NCBI RefSeq assembly: GCF_000286075.1
Contig: NZ_AJTZ01000003.1
Location: 62,001-126,000, forward strand
Origin: Streptococcus ratti FA-1 = DSM 20564
GTDB taxonomy: Bacteria; Bacillota; Bacilli; Lactobacillales; Streptococcaceae
Length of the DNA: 64,000 nt
Direction of reading: 5' to 3'
In this document: in pieces, positions 47,864 to 57,103 of the stretch
Numbering within the stretch: the first letter of the stretch is position 1
How the letters are laid out: each line of letters begins with the position of its first letter
Program-made: the position numbers and the translations under genes
The notes under the pieces: model-generated
What the model was told of the DNA's origin: nothing
Database searches by the model: none
Seen by the model: only the letters and a program-made list of their open reading frames with translations

Positions 47864-47897
47864 ACAAGAGGCTGAAACCAAGTCTCAGCCTCTCATT
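47864..47897 (-). terminator. Hairpin upstream of atmC (possible attenuator)
   Basis: GAGGCTGA and TCAGCCTC arms form a stable stem between atmB and atmC. Neither strand has a long U tract, so partial termination or mRNA protection is possible. Confidence 0.45.
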
Positions 47898-48103
47898 CTT
47901 AGTCATCTTAGTCTTAAAATGTATCAAGCAGCGGCTGCCTGCAGCTGTGAAAATTCTTCAGAAATTATCATGCAGCGCAAAGTCAGCAACCACTCTAAAC
48001 CCTGCTGGAGCTGTCAGTCTTTTAGATTAGGCTAAAAACTCTGAAAAACTTTTTTGCAGGCGGTTTTGAGTCCCATCGTCTGCTTATTTTTAGCTGCTGT
48101 CTG

Positions 48104-48946
48104 TTACCAAACAGGCTGGTCAACATTTTTGGATGTTTTTTCGATAACTTTCTTAACAGCATCCGTATGATAAACCTTAACTAATTTTTTGATAGCAGCT
48201 GCCTTATCTGATTTTTTCCAGTTCTTTTGCGCTGCAATGATATTAATCCACTGCTTAGAACCAGCATTAACTTTTTCTTTGTAAAGAGATGTTTTAAAAT
48301 CAATTTTGGCTGGAACAGCGTAACTGTTATTGACAACCGCAGCGTCAACAGAAGTCAGATTTCTGGCTGTCTGACTGGCATCTACTTCCTTGATATCAAG
48401 ATCTTTTGGATTGGATTTGATATTCTTGATAGTAGCCAGCGTATCGCCTGATACATCTAACTTAATAAGACCGGCATCCTGAAGAACATACAGGGCGCGG
48501 CTTTCATTGGTGGCATCATTGGGAACAGCAATCTGAGCCTTGTCGGGCAGCTGTTTGACACTGGTGTATTTAGCCTTGCCGTTTTCTGTTCCTGAAAAGA
48601 GGTTGACAGGACTGATGTAAGTTTCGGCAACAGCTACCAAATTGCCTTTATTTTCTTTATTCCAGTTGTTGAGGAAATTATAATGCTGGAAGGCATTAAT
48701 ATCAATTTCTCCGTTTTTCAGAGCCTTATTTGGCTGAGAGTAATCCGTAAATTCTTTAAACTTAAGCTTGATATTATCCTTCTTAAGCAGGTCTTCAATC
48801 TTATCCCAGCGAGCCTTGTCAGAATCGGTCATGGTCATTACACCGACAGTCAGAGTATTTTTATCGCTTTTTTGACCGCAGGCTGCAAGGAAAATTACCG
48901 CTGCTAAGGCCAAACCTAAAATACTTACTATTTTCTTTATTTTCAT
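48104..48946 (-). CDS. atmB: Methionine-binding lipoprotein AtmB (MetQ/NlpA family)
   Basis: The 280-residue protein starts with a lipoprotein signal (MKIKKIVSILGLALAAVIFL then AACGQ, lipid-anchored Cys at 23) and shows the MetQ/NlpA body (KNGEIDINAFQHYNFLNNW, IAVPNDATNESRALYVLQDAGLI, VDAAVVNNSYAV). It is the substrate receptor for AtmDE. A perfect MET-box lies about 85 bases upstream, so transcription should respond to the methionine regulator MetR/MtaR. Confidence 0.94.
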   Translation of the reverse strand: MKIKKIVSILGLALAAVIFLAACGQKSDKNTLTVGVMTMTDSDKARWDKIEDLLKKDNIKLKFKEFTDYSQPNKALKNGEIDINAFQHYNFLNNWNKENKGNLVAVAETYISPVNLFSGTENGKAKYTSVKQLPDKAQIAVPNDATNESRALYVLQDAGLIKLDVSGDTLATIKNIKSNPKDLDIKEVDASQTARNLTSVDAAVVNNSYAVPAKIDFKTSLYKEKVNAGSKQWINIIAAQKNWKKSDKAAAIKKLVKVYHTDAVKKVIEKTSKNVDQPVW

Positions 48947-49029
48947 TAATCATCCACCTTCTCTACTAAAGTAAGTTTATTTTCTCATAATTGCTTATAG
49001 CTATCAAATTGTTATTTCAATGATTTCTC

Positions 49030-49046
49030 TATAGTTTTAAACTATA
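49030..49046 (-). promoter_or_regulatory. MET-box operator upstream of atmB
   Basis: TATAGTTTTAAACTATA is a perfect palindrome matching the streptococcal MET-box consensus TATAGTTTNAAACTATA, bound by the LysR-type regulator MetR/MtaR. Confidence 0.92.
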
Positions 49047-49131
49047 TCTCTTGTTTTGCCGTCTCAGTCCCGCTGACAAACAGAGCTGAACTTTTCCAGC
49101 CTAACATTTGCTTAGTTTGCTCCCTTATGGA

Positions 49132-49944
49132 TTATTTAATATCTTTTTTATCCGGAAGATAGCTTCCGCCCAGATATTTTTGAGAAATTTTCTCAAGCGT
49201 TCCATCATCATACAGTTTTTTAATCCGTTTATTAACAAACTTTTGCAGATCCTCTTGTCCCTGGGCAAAAATGAAATAAACATACGGTTTTTGTTCTGAC
49301 GGAAGCTCAATCACTTTCAGGTTATTGAGTCCTTGGTCTTTAATAATAGTTTCAGCTGAAATTTTTTCAAAGATCTTAAAGTCGTATTTGCCATCGCTGA
49401 CATTGCGGATTTGATGGGCAATGTCCTCGCTGGTGAAATTCAGCTGCACTTGATTGGCCTTGCTTTGTTTTTTGTTAAATTTTTGCAGCATAGCCACTGT
49501 TGTGTTCCCTTGAACCACTTGGGTGCTGTGTCCGGCAATATCATCATAAGACTTAATGTCGCTGTCCTTAGGGACAACGAGCACTAGAGGATTGGAAGCT
49601 GTCGGGTTGGAATATAAATATTTATTGGCCCGTTCTTTGGTATAGCTGATATTGTTAGCTCCGATTTGATATTTGTCACTGTCAAGACCTGAGAAAATAC
49701 TGGTCCATTCGGTCTTTTGGTATTTGACCTTGTATTTGTCTGTTCCCTTAAAGACAGCCTTTGCAACTTCAATATCGTAACCCGTCAGTTTGCCGTCTTT
49801 TTCATAAGAAAAGGGATTAGTGGTCCCAACAGTTGCAAGCGTTACGCTTTCTTTTGATGATTTAGAGCCAGAGCTGCAGGCTGAAAGCAAAAAAATTGAG
49901 GCAAGGGCAAGAGCGCCTGTCTTAACAATCGTTTTCAATTTCAT
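49132..49944 (-). CDS. atmA: Amino-acid-binding lipoprotein AtmA (probable cystine receptor)
   Basis: From the ATG at 49944 (GGAGG upstream) this is a 270-residue family 3 solute-binding lipoprotein with lipobox LLSAC near residue 22. The body shows the polar amino acid receptor pattern (YDIEVAKAVFKGTDKYKVKYQKTEWTSIFSGLDSDKYQIGANNISYTKERANKYLYS), as in cystine receptors of the TcyJ/FliY type. It precedes atmB, but a separate MET-box lies between them. Its own promoter carries a CmbR-type box, which argues for cysteine-linked control. Confidence 0.9.
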   Translation of the reverse strand: MKLKTIVKTGALALASIFLLSACSSGSKSSKESVTLATVGTTNPFSYEKDGKLTGYDIEVAKAVFKGTDKYKVKYQKTEWTSIFSGLDSDKYQIGANNISYTKERANKYLYSNPTASNPLVLVVPKDSDIKSYDDIAGHSTQVVQGNTTVAMLQKFNKKQSKANQVQLNFTSEDIAHQIRNVSDGKYDFKIFEKISAETIIKDQGLNNLKVIELPSEQKPYVYFIFAQGQEDLQKFVNKRIKKLYDDGTLEKISQKYLGGSYLPDKKDIK

Positions 49945-50001
49945 AAGTTCCTCCAAGAATAATAATCATATCTATCTTATCACTAATTGGGAACCTTGCC
50001 T

Positions 50002-50041
50002 ATTATATAATTTCTATCACGGTGATAAAATATTTCTATCA
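50002..50041 (-). promoter_or_regulatory. CmbR-type box and -10 of atmA
   Basis: On the minus strand the sequence reads TGATA, nine bases, TATCA, three bases, TGATA (50015-50041). This matches the streptococcal CmbR (CysR) box TGATA-N9-TATCA-N2-4-TGATA. A perfect TATAAT (50002-50007) lies just downstream, as for an activator-dependent promoter. Confidence 0.85.
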
Positions 50042-50154
50042 CAGATCCATCAAGGCACCCTTAGATTTTCTAATAATAATCCAGCAAAAGGAGAGCGTTT
50101 CAACATAGTAATTGACAGCAAACTGGCAGAGGAACTATCAACACATCCGTAGAA

Positions 50155-50280
50155 ATGCGTGTAGAAGCACTAAAACGTATTCAGAATGATTTGGCGGAAT
50201 GTATGGCAAATTTACAATTTGAAATATACATTGTAAATGCTGAAGAAAAGGTGGTTTTAGACAGTAATTTTAGCGGCTAA
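50155..50280 (+). pseudogene. Short remnant ORF of unknown origin
   Basis: A 41-codon frame (MRVEALKRIQNDLAECMANL...) ends at 50280. Just upstream, in another frame, NNPAKGERFNIVIDSKLAEE also looks like coding sequence. The two pieces may be parts of one gene broken by a frameshift. I do not recognise it, and it has no good ribosome site. Confidence 0.35.
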
Positions 50281-50324
50281 CAATGGCATAGAGAATAGCA
50301 ATCCGAGAAACAGTAAATTATTAG

Positions 50325-51737
50325 GGCTCTATAATATCTGTAGTGGGTAACTCCCATTCAGATATTATAGGGCTTTTTGATTGTATGAAAAAAAGTCCCA
50401 TATGACTTATAATGAAAAGCGCAAAACAACTCATTAGAAAGACTCATATGGAACATCTTTCAATACCACAGATTTAATCGGATTGAAAGACAAAAATATT
50501 AAAATTCTTCTTGTTTTACACCTTCACACCCACATCGAGATACGGGCAAAGTTGGATTATCAAGCTTCTGACTGTCCCCATTGTCAGGGAAAAATGATGA
50601 AATACGACTTCCAGAAAGCTTCAACTATCCCACTCCTTGATATCCAAGGGATGCCCACCGTCCTTAAGCTCAAAAAGCGCCGCTTTCAGTGCAAGGTTTG
50701 TCGCAGAGTGAGGGTGGCTGAGACCTCTCTCGTTCAAAAAAACGGGCAGATTTCCAAACCCATCTGGGCTAAAATCACACAGCTTCACACAGAGAGGTTG
50801 ACGAACTCAGCTATCGCAAAGAAACTCCATATCTCCGTCTCTGCCGTTCAGAGAAAGCTGGATCAGTTCACCTTCAAAGAGGATTTCTCCAAACTTCCTA
50901 CAGTTTTGAGTTGGGATGAATTCTCTCGAAATAAGGGCAAACTCGCCTTCATTGCACAAGATTTTGAGACGAGGAAGATCGTCACCATCCTTGAAAACAA
51001 CAGGCAATCAACCATTAAAAACGACTTCTACAAGTATCCTAGAGAAGTTCGTGAACAGGTTAAAGTGGTCACGGTGGATATGTCTGGTAGCTACATTCCT
51101 ATCATTAAGCAATTGTTTCCTTGCGCCAAAATTGTCCTTGATCGCTTTCACATTATTCAGCACTTGAGTCGGGCTATGATGACCACTAGAATCGCCATTA
51201 TGAAGAGCTTTGACAAGAAGTCGTTACCTTATCGGGCGATGAAAAATCATTGGCGGATTCTTCACAAGGACGGCAGAAAACTTTCTGACACTGCCTTCTA
51301 TTCACGAACTTTCAGGCAAACCTTAACCCCCTCGTGAGATTATTGATAAAACATTAGCCTTCTCTGATGAACTTCGCTATTATTATGAGCTTTATCAGCT
51401 CCTGCTCTTCCATTTTCAAGAAAAACGAGCAACTGAATTCTTTGAACTCATTGAAGACCATTTGAATCTCGTCAATCAGCCATTTTCAACAGTCTTCAAG
51501 ACCTTTCTCAAATACAAAGCTTACATCATCAATGCTCTTAACCTACCTTATTCTAACGCTAAACTGGAGGCAACCAACAAGCTTATCAAGGACATCAAAC
51601 GCCAAGCTTTTGGCTTTCGAAACTTCAAAACCTTTAAAACTAAAATTCTCATCGCTTTGAACATGCAAAGAGAGAGAACCAATCTGATTCTCTCTCGTGC
51701 TTAGTTATAAGTCACCCACTACAGTTGACAATGAGCC
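50325..51737 (+). mobile_element. ISL3-family insertion sequence, inactive
   Basis: The ends are related inverted repeats: GGCTC followed after nine bases by CTGTAGTGGGTAACT at the left; inward from the right, GGCTC followed after nine bases by CTGTAGTGGGTGACT. The 1413-bp length suits ISL3. The transposase frame is broken twice. No target duplication is visible. A strong hairpin (CTATAATATCTG / CAGATATTATAG, 50329-50370, followed by GGGCTTTTTG) lies within the left end and may stop read-through transcription. Confidence 0.85.
50448..51704 (+). pseudogene. ISL3-family transposase with two frameshifts
   Basis: The frame starts MEHLSIP, shifts near 50467 into TDLIGLKDKNIKILLVLHLH, and runs on with the N-terminal zinc ribbon (CPHCQGKMMKYD, CKVCRRVRV) and the ISL3 DDE core (VLSWDEFSRNKGK, VTVDMSGSYIP, DRFHIIQHLSRA). 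It shifts again near 51333, where FRQTLTP should join REIIDKTLAFSDEL, and finishes LKLEATNKLIKDIKR-like sequence to the usual C terminus. Two separate one-base changes make programmed shifting unlikely. Confidence 0.88.
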
Positions 51738-51854
51738 AAAAAAGTCCTACTAACCACATTGACTGACTGATCAATATAATTAAATAAGACTTTCCAGATA
51801 GGAATATTAGTCACCATGTAAATAGTCTATAAAATTAATATGCACTAGTACCAA

Positions 51855-52040
51855 CTACTGACAGTTTCTCATACATTCAACAGTAACCGTACAGATATAA
51901 CCTTTATTTCCCAATACAATGCTAAAAGTAGAATTTACTACTGTTGTACCAATACCAGCAGTAAGTTGTTCTAAGTTATTAGCATCATCCATGAGAATTG
52001 ATAACTCTTCTTGCAAGCCCGCTTTTTGAATCTCTTTCAT
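51855..52040 (-). CDS. Two-peptide lantibiotic precursor, alpha (Smb/BHT-A alpha type)
   Basis: The 61-residue precursor has a leader (MKEIQKAGLQEELSILMDDA then NNLEQLTAG) and a core of about 31-32 residues. The core ends GNKGYICTVTVECMRNCQ, with three cysteines. CTVTVEC is the mersacidin-like lipid II motif (C-T-x-T/S-x-E-C) shared by the alpha peptides of lacticin 3147, haloduracin and plantaricin W. I recognise the core as that of BHT-A alpha / SmbB; exact identity to one of them is from memory. AGGAG stands nine bases before the ATG. It is the last gene of the lantibiotic locus; an ISL3 element follows 118 bases on. Confidence 0.93.
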   Translation of the reverse strand: MKEIQKAGLQEELSILMDDANNLEQLTAGIGTTVVNSTFSIVLGNKGYICTVTVECMRNCQ

Positions 52041-52052
52041 TATAATTTACTC

Positions 52053-52241
52053 CTATTTGTTAATACAGCGAGATGTGCACGCAGTTGATATACCAGTAAC
52101 TGCTACAGTAATACCAACAACCCCAATTGCACATGCCGGAGTAGAGCCCCCGGCTAATTCCATATCTTCATCTTTGATGAGCGTTACCATATCTTTTTCC
52201 ACCTCTGTTACATTATTTATTTTTAATAAATTACTTTTCAT
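52053..52241 (-). CDS. Two-peptide lantibiotic precursor, beta (Smb/BHT-A beta type)
   Basis: The 62-residue precursor has a 32-residue leader ending DEDMELAGG and a 30-residue core starting STPACAIGVVGITVAVTG with cysteines at core positions 5, 23 and 27 and eight Ser/Thr. Thioether rings should form towards the C terminus (STACTSRC). The core is the pore-forming beta partner of the Smb/BHT-A lantibiotics. It lies 12 bases before the alpha gene. A GGAAGGAA site precedes the ATG. The Gly-Gly site fits cleavage by the C39 domain of LanT. Confidence 0.94.
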   Translation of the reverse strand: MKSNLLKINNVTEVEKDMVTLIKDEDMELAGGSTPACAIGVVGITVAVTGISTACTSRCINK

Positions 52242-52339
52242 TTTATATTCCTTCCTATTCTTTATAAACTACCTATCATCATAATACTCCTATCTTCTCC
52301 TTGTCCCACCCAGCTACCCAAAAGTTATTGCTCAATATA

Positions 52340-54436
52340 TTATTTACCAGAATACATTCGGTAATATTCTCCCTTTCGAGCCATCAAGCTACGATGGTCT
52401 CCAACTTCAGATACTTGACCGTCTTTTAAAACAATTATTTTGTCACTATTTTTTATAGTGCTTAATCTATGAGCAATAACAATCTTTGTTTTAGAATCTT
52501 CAGACAAATATTCTACAATTTGATGCTCAGTAATATTATCAAGAGCACTCGTTGCTTCATCTAAGAATAGCATTGATTTTTGATTTAAAATAGCTCTGGC
52601 CAAAGCTAGCCTCTGTCTCTGTCCTCCTGAGAAGTTGAACCCATTTTCCGACACCACTGTATTAATCCCCATAGGCAATGAATCAACAAAATCAAGCAGA
52701 GTAACTTTTTTTAGAGCGTCATATATATCATTATCAGCAACCTCAAAATCTTCAACTAAATTTTCTTTTATACTTCCGTTAAACAATAAGGCATCCTGAG
52801 GAACTACTCCTATCTGCTCACGTAAAGCATCTTTGTTTAAAATCTTTAAATCTAGTCCTTCAAAGTATATATCACCTTCATAATTATCATAAGCACCTAA
52901 CAATATATAAAATAACGTAGACTTACCAGAACCACTTTCGCCAACAATGGCTACAGACTCACCTTCATTAATTGAAAAACTAATATCATCTAATGTTTTG
53001 TCTTCGGCACCGGGATAGGCAAATGACAAGTTGTTTACCCTTATATTCCCTTTAAAATCTATTATACGATTTCTTACTTCTTCGTCTTCCTGCAAAAGGA
53101 TGTCATCTATACGTATGAGGTAAGATTTTGCTGTTGTAATATTATCTGATAATTGAGCTATGGAGATTAGACCTGAAATGTATGTACCTGTAATCGATTG
53201 TAAAGATATAATCGTTCCAACTTGGTTACTGTGATCCAATTGACTAATCCAGATTCCTAAGATAGGAATGAAAATTGGTACATAAAGTGTAATATATGCT
53301 AGTATATTTTGATACAAAGTGATAAATCGCTGATTTTTTTCATGAGACTTGATATAATCCTCATAATATCTATGCCACGACCTATGCTTTTTTGAGCTTA
53401 TCCCTAACACTTTTACATCAAAAATTGCACGAAAAATATCATACTGAAAAACTTGCAATTTACTATCCGTTGCCAACTCCTTGTTTTTGTACAACAACAT
53501 TTTCTCTCGCATAAACCTGCTCATGGATAATACTAGCAATGTGATAAATGCTAAAAAGACTGCATATAAAGGTTGTAAATTCATAATGTAAATGAGGATA
53601 ACAACCATAGAACCTATATCTAAAAAAGTTTGAATGATAATATCACTAATTATCATTTTTAAATTTTTTAATAGTACTAATCGATATTGGATATCCGAGC
53701 TAGTACGGTTAAGATAAAATTCAAATTTATTTTTAAATAATTTATCAACAACCTTTTTTGATAAAAATTTATCAACGGAGATAGACAGACGAATGCTAGT
53801 AATTTGCTTGACTCTATTCACTACAAAGTAGACCAAACTGCTTGCGATTGTACCTATAGATAGTGCCCAAATTGTAGTATCTATCTGTTTGCTAACTAAA
53901 AAATTATCAACAAGTCCTTTTAATAGTAACGGAGCAATTAGTGTCAACGAATAGACAATCACCGCTGCAATAAGCACCTGTACAACGAGTTTCTTGTTAA
54001 AGAATACTGCTTCTTTAATCAGTGAAAATTCTTGTCCTCTAGTATTAACGGTTTTAAAATTTTCGTTAGGCGTTATCTTAAGTATTAAATTTTTATAGTC
54101 ATTATCAAGTTCATCCTTTGAAATTTTTGTTCGTCCAAAAGCTGGATCCAATATAATAACCTCATTAGAAGAGATTGATTCTACTACGACAAAATGTCCT
54201 CCGATTCTATAAGCGATGCCTGGTAACGAGGAGTTTTTTATCTCTGAGAGTCTATCAGTCACCTTAAACATATTCATGGAAAAACCAAAGTGGTCAAAAA
54301 TTTTCTTAAGTCCCCTAATACGCGTCCCATCTCTTCCCGCAGAGAATTCCTTAGGAATATCATTCAAAGTTAAGCGAACATCATAGTATTCCATTAACAT
54401 TACAGCAACACATAATCCACATTCTGTTTGGCTCAT
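52340..54436 (-). CDS. lanT: Lantibiotic transporter/leader peptidase LanT (start uncertain)
   Basis: LanT removes the leader and exports the modified peptides. From the first ATG the product is 698 residues, beginning MSQTECGLCVAVML with the C39 Cys at 6. The catalytic His lies in GGHFVVVESIS and the Asp in ILDPAFG. Six helices and an ATPase ([36 protein letters not shown]) follow. C39 enzymes need a Gln six residues before the Cys; here that Gln is the codon just before this ATG. In frame, the lanM2 stop TAG is followed by EIKKKKITPLLQ and then this Met, with no ATG, GTG or TTG between and no ribosome site at the ATG. The true start is therefore unclear. Confidence 0.9.
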   Translation of the reverse strand: MSQTECGLCVAVMLMEYYDVRLTLNDIPKEFSAGRDGTRIRGLKKIFDHFGFSMNMFKVTDRLSEIKNSSLPGIAYRIGGHFVVVESISSNEVIILDPAFGRTKISKDELDNDYKNLILKITPNENFKTVNTRGQEFSLIKEAVFFNKKLVVQVLIAAVIVYSLTLIAPLLLKGLVDNFLVSKQIDTTIWALSIGTIASSLVYFVVNRVKQITSIRLSISVDKFLSKKVVDKLFKNKFEFYLNRTSSDIQYRLVLLKNLKMIISDIIIQTFLDIGSMVVILIYIMNLQPLYAVFLAFITLLVLSMSRFMREKMLLYKNKELATDSKLQVFQYDIFRAIFDVKVLGISSKKHRSWHRYYEDYIKSHEKNQRFITLYQNILAYITLYVPIFIPILGIWISQLDHSNQVGTIISLQSITGTYISGLISIAQLSDNITTAKSYLIRIDDILLQEDEEVRNRIIDFKGNIRVNNLSFAYPGAEDKTLDDISFSINEGESVAIVGESGSGKSTLFYILLGAYDNYEGDIYFEGLDLKILNKDALREQIGVVPQDALLFNGSIKENLVEDFEVADNDIYDALKKVTLLDFVDSLPMGINTVVSENGFNFSGGQRQRLALARAILNQKSMLFLDEATSALDNITEHQIVEYLSEDSKTKIVIAHRLSTIKNSDKIIVLKDGQVSEVGDHRSLMARKGEYYRMYSGK

Positions 54437-54472
54437 CTGTAGAAGTGGTGTAATTTTTTTCTTTTTAATTTC

Positions 54473-57103
54473 CTACACCCCCAAGAACTTTTCAATATAA
54501 AAATCATTTTGGCTTATGAACCATAAAGTAAATACTGTACCTAATCTCCCATTAAAAAATGAAGGATTTAAAAGATTACTAAATTGCTCATAACGCCATT
54601 GGCTGTTTTCTAATAATTTTTCTCCTTCTTCTATATAGGTTTTAACTTTTATCACTTTACTATAGTGGTTATTCAATAAACCTGATTGTAAAATTATTTT
54701 TAGAACCACAAGAGCACCTGCATAGCCATTAACTAGAGAATCATCCATATAATCGCTCCTTTTTCTGACCAAAATACAATTAAGAGCTTTAAAGAGATCA
54801 GTTATAACAATATCTTTTAATTTCTTGGAAAGATTGGATGAACGATAGAGTAAGTACCTACTGAAAAGTATTCCCACAGCTCCATACGATAATGCACATA
54901 GATCCTCAGTATTAGAAATATTGTGCCTAGTATCATTCCAATTATTAGAAACTTTGTTAAAATTAGAATTCTCGAGTTGAATAAGGTCGAGAATATCTTT
55001 ATCAATAGTCTGATGTTCTATATATTGGCGGAGAACTGATAACACTAAAATATCGCCTGCATATCCATGAAATAAACCAGTAAGATTACGCTTAGTGTAA
55101 GTTTTTAAATATATTTCTCCTAATAGTTTTATATCATCCAGATAAGCCTTATTTGAAGTTTCTTTGTAGAGATAGTTTAAAACCAGAATGGCACTCCCAT
55201 ACGTTGAAAAATCTACAATATCTTTTTCATGTACTATGTCTTTTGAAGATGTGTAGTTTTGCTTCTCAGATTCTAAATTAAAATAATGATAGAGCAAGTA
55301 TGACGATTGTCTACCTATTAGTCCAGAAAGACCTTCACTTGTGTCACCACTCCTGACTGTAGCTATTATTTTTTCTCTCAATTTACTATTTTTACAATAG
55401 CTAGCTAAAAACAAGAGAGAACCACCAAATGTATATATATCATTACAATAATGTAACAGCGTATTCTGAACAGTGTGATCAATCACTCCAAATTTAAAAC
55501 CCATATCATTCGAGCAAAATGATTCAAATGCTTGTAGTTCATTATCCACTCTGTTTCTATTATCCAAATAGTGAGATTCTCTTTCTATTGGAATATCTAA
55601 TCCCAAAATTAGCTGCAAATAGTATTTTTCTTTATTCAAATCATTAAGGCTAAGCCCTCCAATTCTCTTTATGAGGTTGTCCTTAATTATTTTATTATCA
55701 GTTACTTCGCTGATTAAAAAATAAGGGATAGCTTGTTGTTTCAAACAAGCCATTTCTTTGTCAACTATTTTTTTATCGCGTTTACTGTGCTTCCTCAATA
55801 GGTTGATATAATTTTCTGACTTTTCCTTACTCTTAGTGTACATTGGTAAGTTTAAATCATCTAAATATTTACCATAAAAAGCCGTATTACGAAGCACAAC
55901 CCTATAATCATAGCTCTCTATTAATTCTAGTTCCTGAATGAACCTCTCCTTATATTTGAGAAAAACTCTAATTCCTGTATCGAAACCTTTCAGTACATCT
56001 GCTGAATACTCTTCAGGATTAACCTTGATGCCATTTATGTCTTGTGGTATATTACTATGCTTTTCAGTATAACTGTAGACTCCTAGATTAATGTCATCTT
56101 GTCCCTTATGAATTACACCATGCCGCCAAGTGGTTATATCACCTCCACTAAATGCACTTAAATCTAGTGAACCATATACAAGTCTTTTTTCTCTAGAATT
56201 AAATAGATAAGTTTCTGTCAATAGTGAGTCTAATTTTTCTCTATTTAGTGTGTCCGTTATAGCAGCTTCTAAATCAATAAAATAGGGACCATATTTTGTA
56301 GAAATAATATTCTCACTATGAAGATCCTTACTTCCTAAAATTGTAAAAATAGCTGTTATAATTCCAAATTTATAATAAAAATTTTGGAGTTCTATACTAT
56401 TTAAAACTGCACTATCTGACTTGATGTATTCTTGAAGACATAAGTCATCGTCTAAGAAAATTGTATTTGCAATAGGTAGTTTGATATTTTCCTTATCAAA
56501 ATATTTTTGAAAAATTCTCAAAAGACGATCCCCTAAATTAGGACGTTTCTTGATCAATATTCTTTTTTCATTTAGTGTAAGTATAGCTACAAATGTATTA
56601 ATATGAAAATCACCTTCAAAGGTATTAAGTTTACTAAGAGACAGCGACTCACTTTCTTTTAAGCTAGCAAAGTTCCTTATTTCTACTTGGTAATTTTGAA
56701 GTAGACTAAATACTTCTTTAATCCTTTGAATATAATTACAAATAACAACTTCACAATTATCTTTCACTGTTGGATAAATTTGATGAAATTCTTGAAAATA
56801 TCTATCTTTTTGAAGATTTTCATTATAATCTTTGTATGATAAATTAGGATTTATAGCTCTTTCTTCCTGATAATAGTCAATCAGAGAATTAATTGCTACT
56901 GATGATATATTCTCTAAGATACCATCGATAAGTGTGTAGTAACAATTGTCCTGATCTTTTTGGCTACTGAATAGTCCTTTTGAATCAATAGATAATAATT
57001 GCTCATATATCTTTGAAATATAGTGAGAAAAATAGTTTTCAAATTTACCCTCTATACTGGGATAAGCCGAATTTCTTATGTTTTCCACTATGCATAACCC
57101 CAT
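54473..57103 (-). CDS. lanM: Lanthipeptide synthetase LanM2 with degenerate cyclase
   Basis: This 876-residue protein is a class II lanthipeptide synthetase. The N-terminal dehydratase has the key box DLHSENIISTKYGPYFIDLEA near residue 260. The C-terminal LanC-like half keeps the fold (TGLFHGYAGDILVL), but the zinc ligands are gone. Where active enzymes have WCHG this one has LSYG (Ser739), and where they have CHG it has VNG (Val791, Asn792). The frame is intact through this region, so it is not a sequencing frameshift. It may dehydrate without cyclising. The start at 57103 overlaps the permease gene; a GTG at 57088 is an alternative. Confidence 0.9.
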   Translation of the reverse strand: MGLCIVENIRNSAYPSIEGKFENYFSHYISKIYEQLLSIDSKGLFSSQKDQDNCYYTLIDGILENISSVAINSLIDYYQEERAINPNLSYKDYNENLQKDRYFQEFHQIYPTVKDNCEVVICNYIQRIKEVFSLLQNYQVEIRNFASLKESESLSLSKLNTFEGDFHINTFVAILTLNEKRILIKKRPNLGDRLLRIFQKYFDKENIKLPIANTIFLDDDLCLQEYIKSDSAVLNSIELQNFYYKFGIITAIFTILGSKDLHSENIISTKYGPYFIDLEAAITDTLNREKLDSLLTETYLFNSREKRLVYGSLDLSAFSGGDITTWRHGVIHKGQDDINLGVYSYTEKHSNIPQDINGIKVNPEEYSADVLKGFDTGIRVFLKYKERFIQELELIESYDYRVVLRNTAFYGKYLDDLNLPMYTKSKEKSENYINLLRKHSKRDKKIVDKEMACLKQQAIPYFLISEVTDNKIIKDNLIKRIGGLSLNDLNKEKYYLQLILGLDIPIERESHYLDNRNRVDNELQAFESFCSNDMGFKFGVIDHTVQNTLLHYCNDIYTFGGSLLFLASYCKNSKLREKIIATVRSGDTSEGLSGLIGRQSSYLLYHYFNLESEKQNYTSSKDIVHEKDIVDFSTYGSAILVLNYLYKETSNKAYLDDIKLLGEIYLKTYTKRNLTGLFHGYAGDILVLSVLRQYIEHQTIDKDILDLIQLENSNFNKVSNNWNDTRHNISNTEDLCALSYGAVGILFSRYLLYRSSNLSKKLKDIVITDLFKALNCILVRKRSDYMDDSLVNGYAGALVVLKIILQSGLLNNHYSKVIKVKTYIEEGEKLLENSQWRYEQFSNLLNPSFFNGRLGTVFTLWFISQNDFYIEKFLGV

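Noticed and set aside
51300..51360. Programmed frameshift in the ISL3 transposase
   Set aside because: ISL3 transposases normally come from a single frame, and a second break near 50467 shows ordinary decay.
54473..57103. Sequencing frameshift as cause of the missing LanM2 zinc ligands
   Set aside because: The frame on both sides of the motifs aligns with LanM1 (GAVGIL, GYAGAL, FFNGRLG) without gaps, so these are real substitutions in the given sequence.
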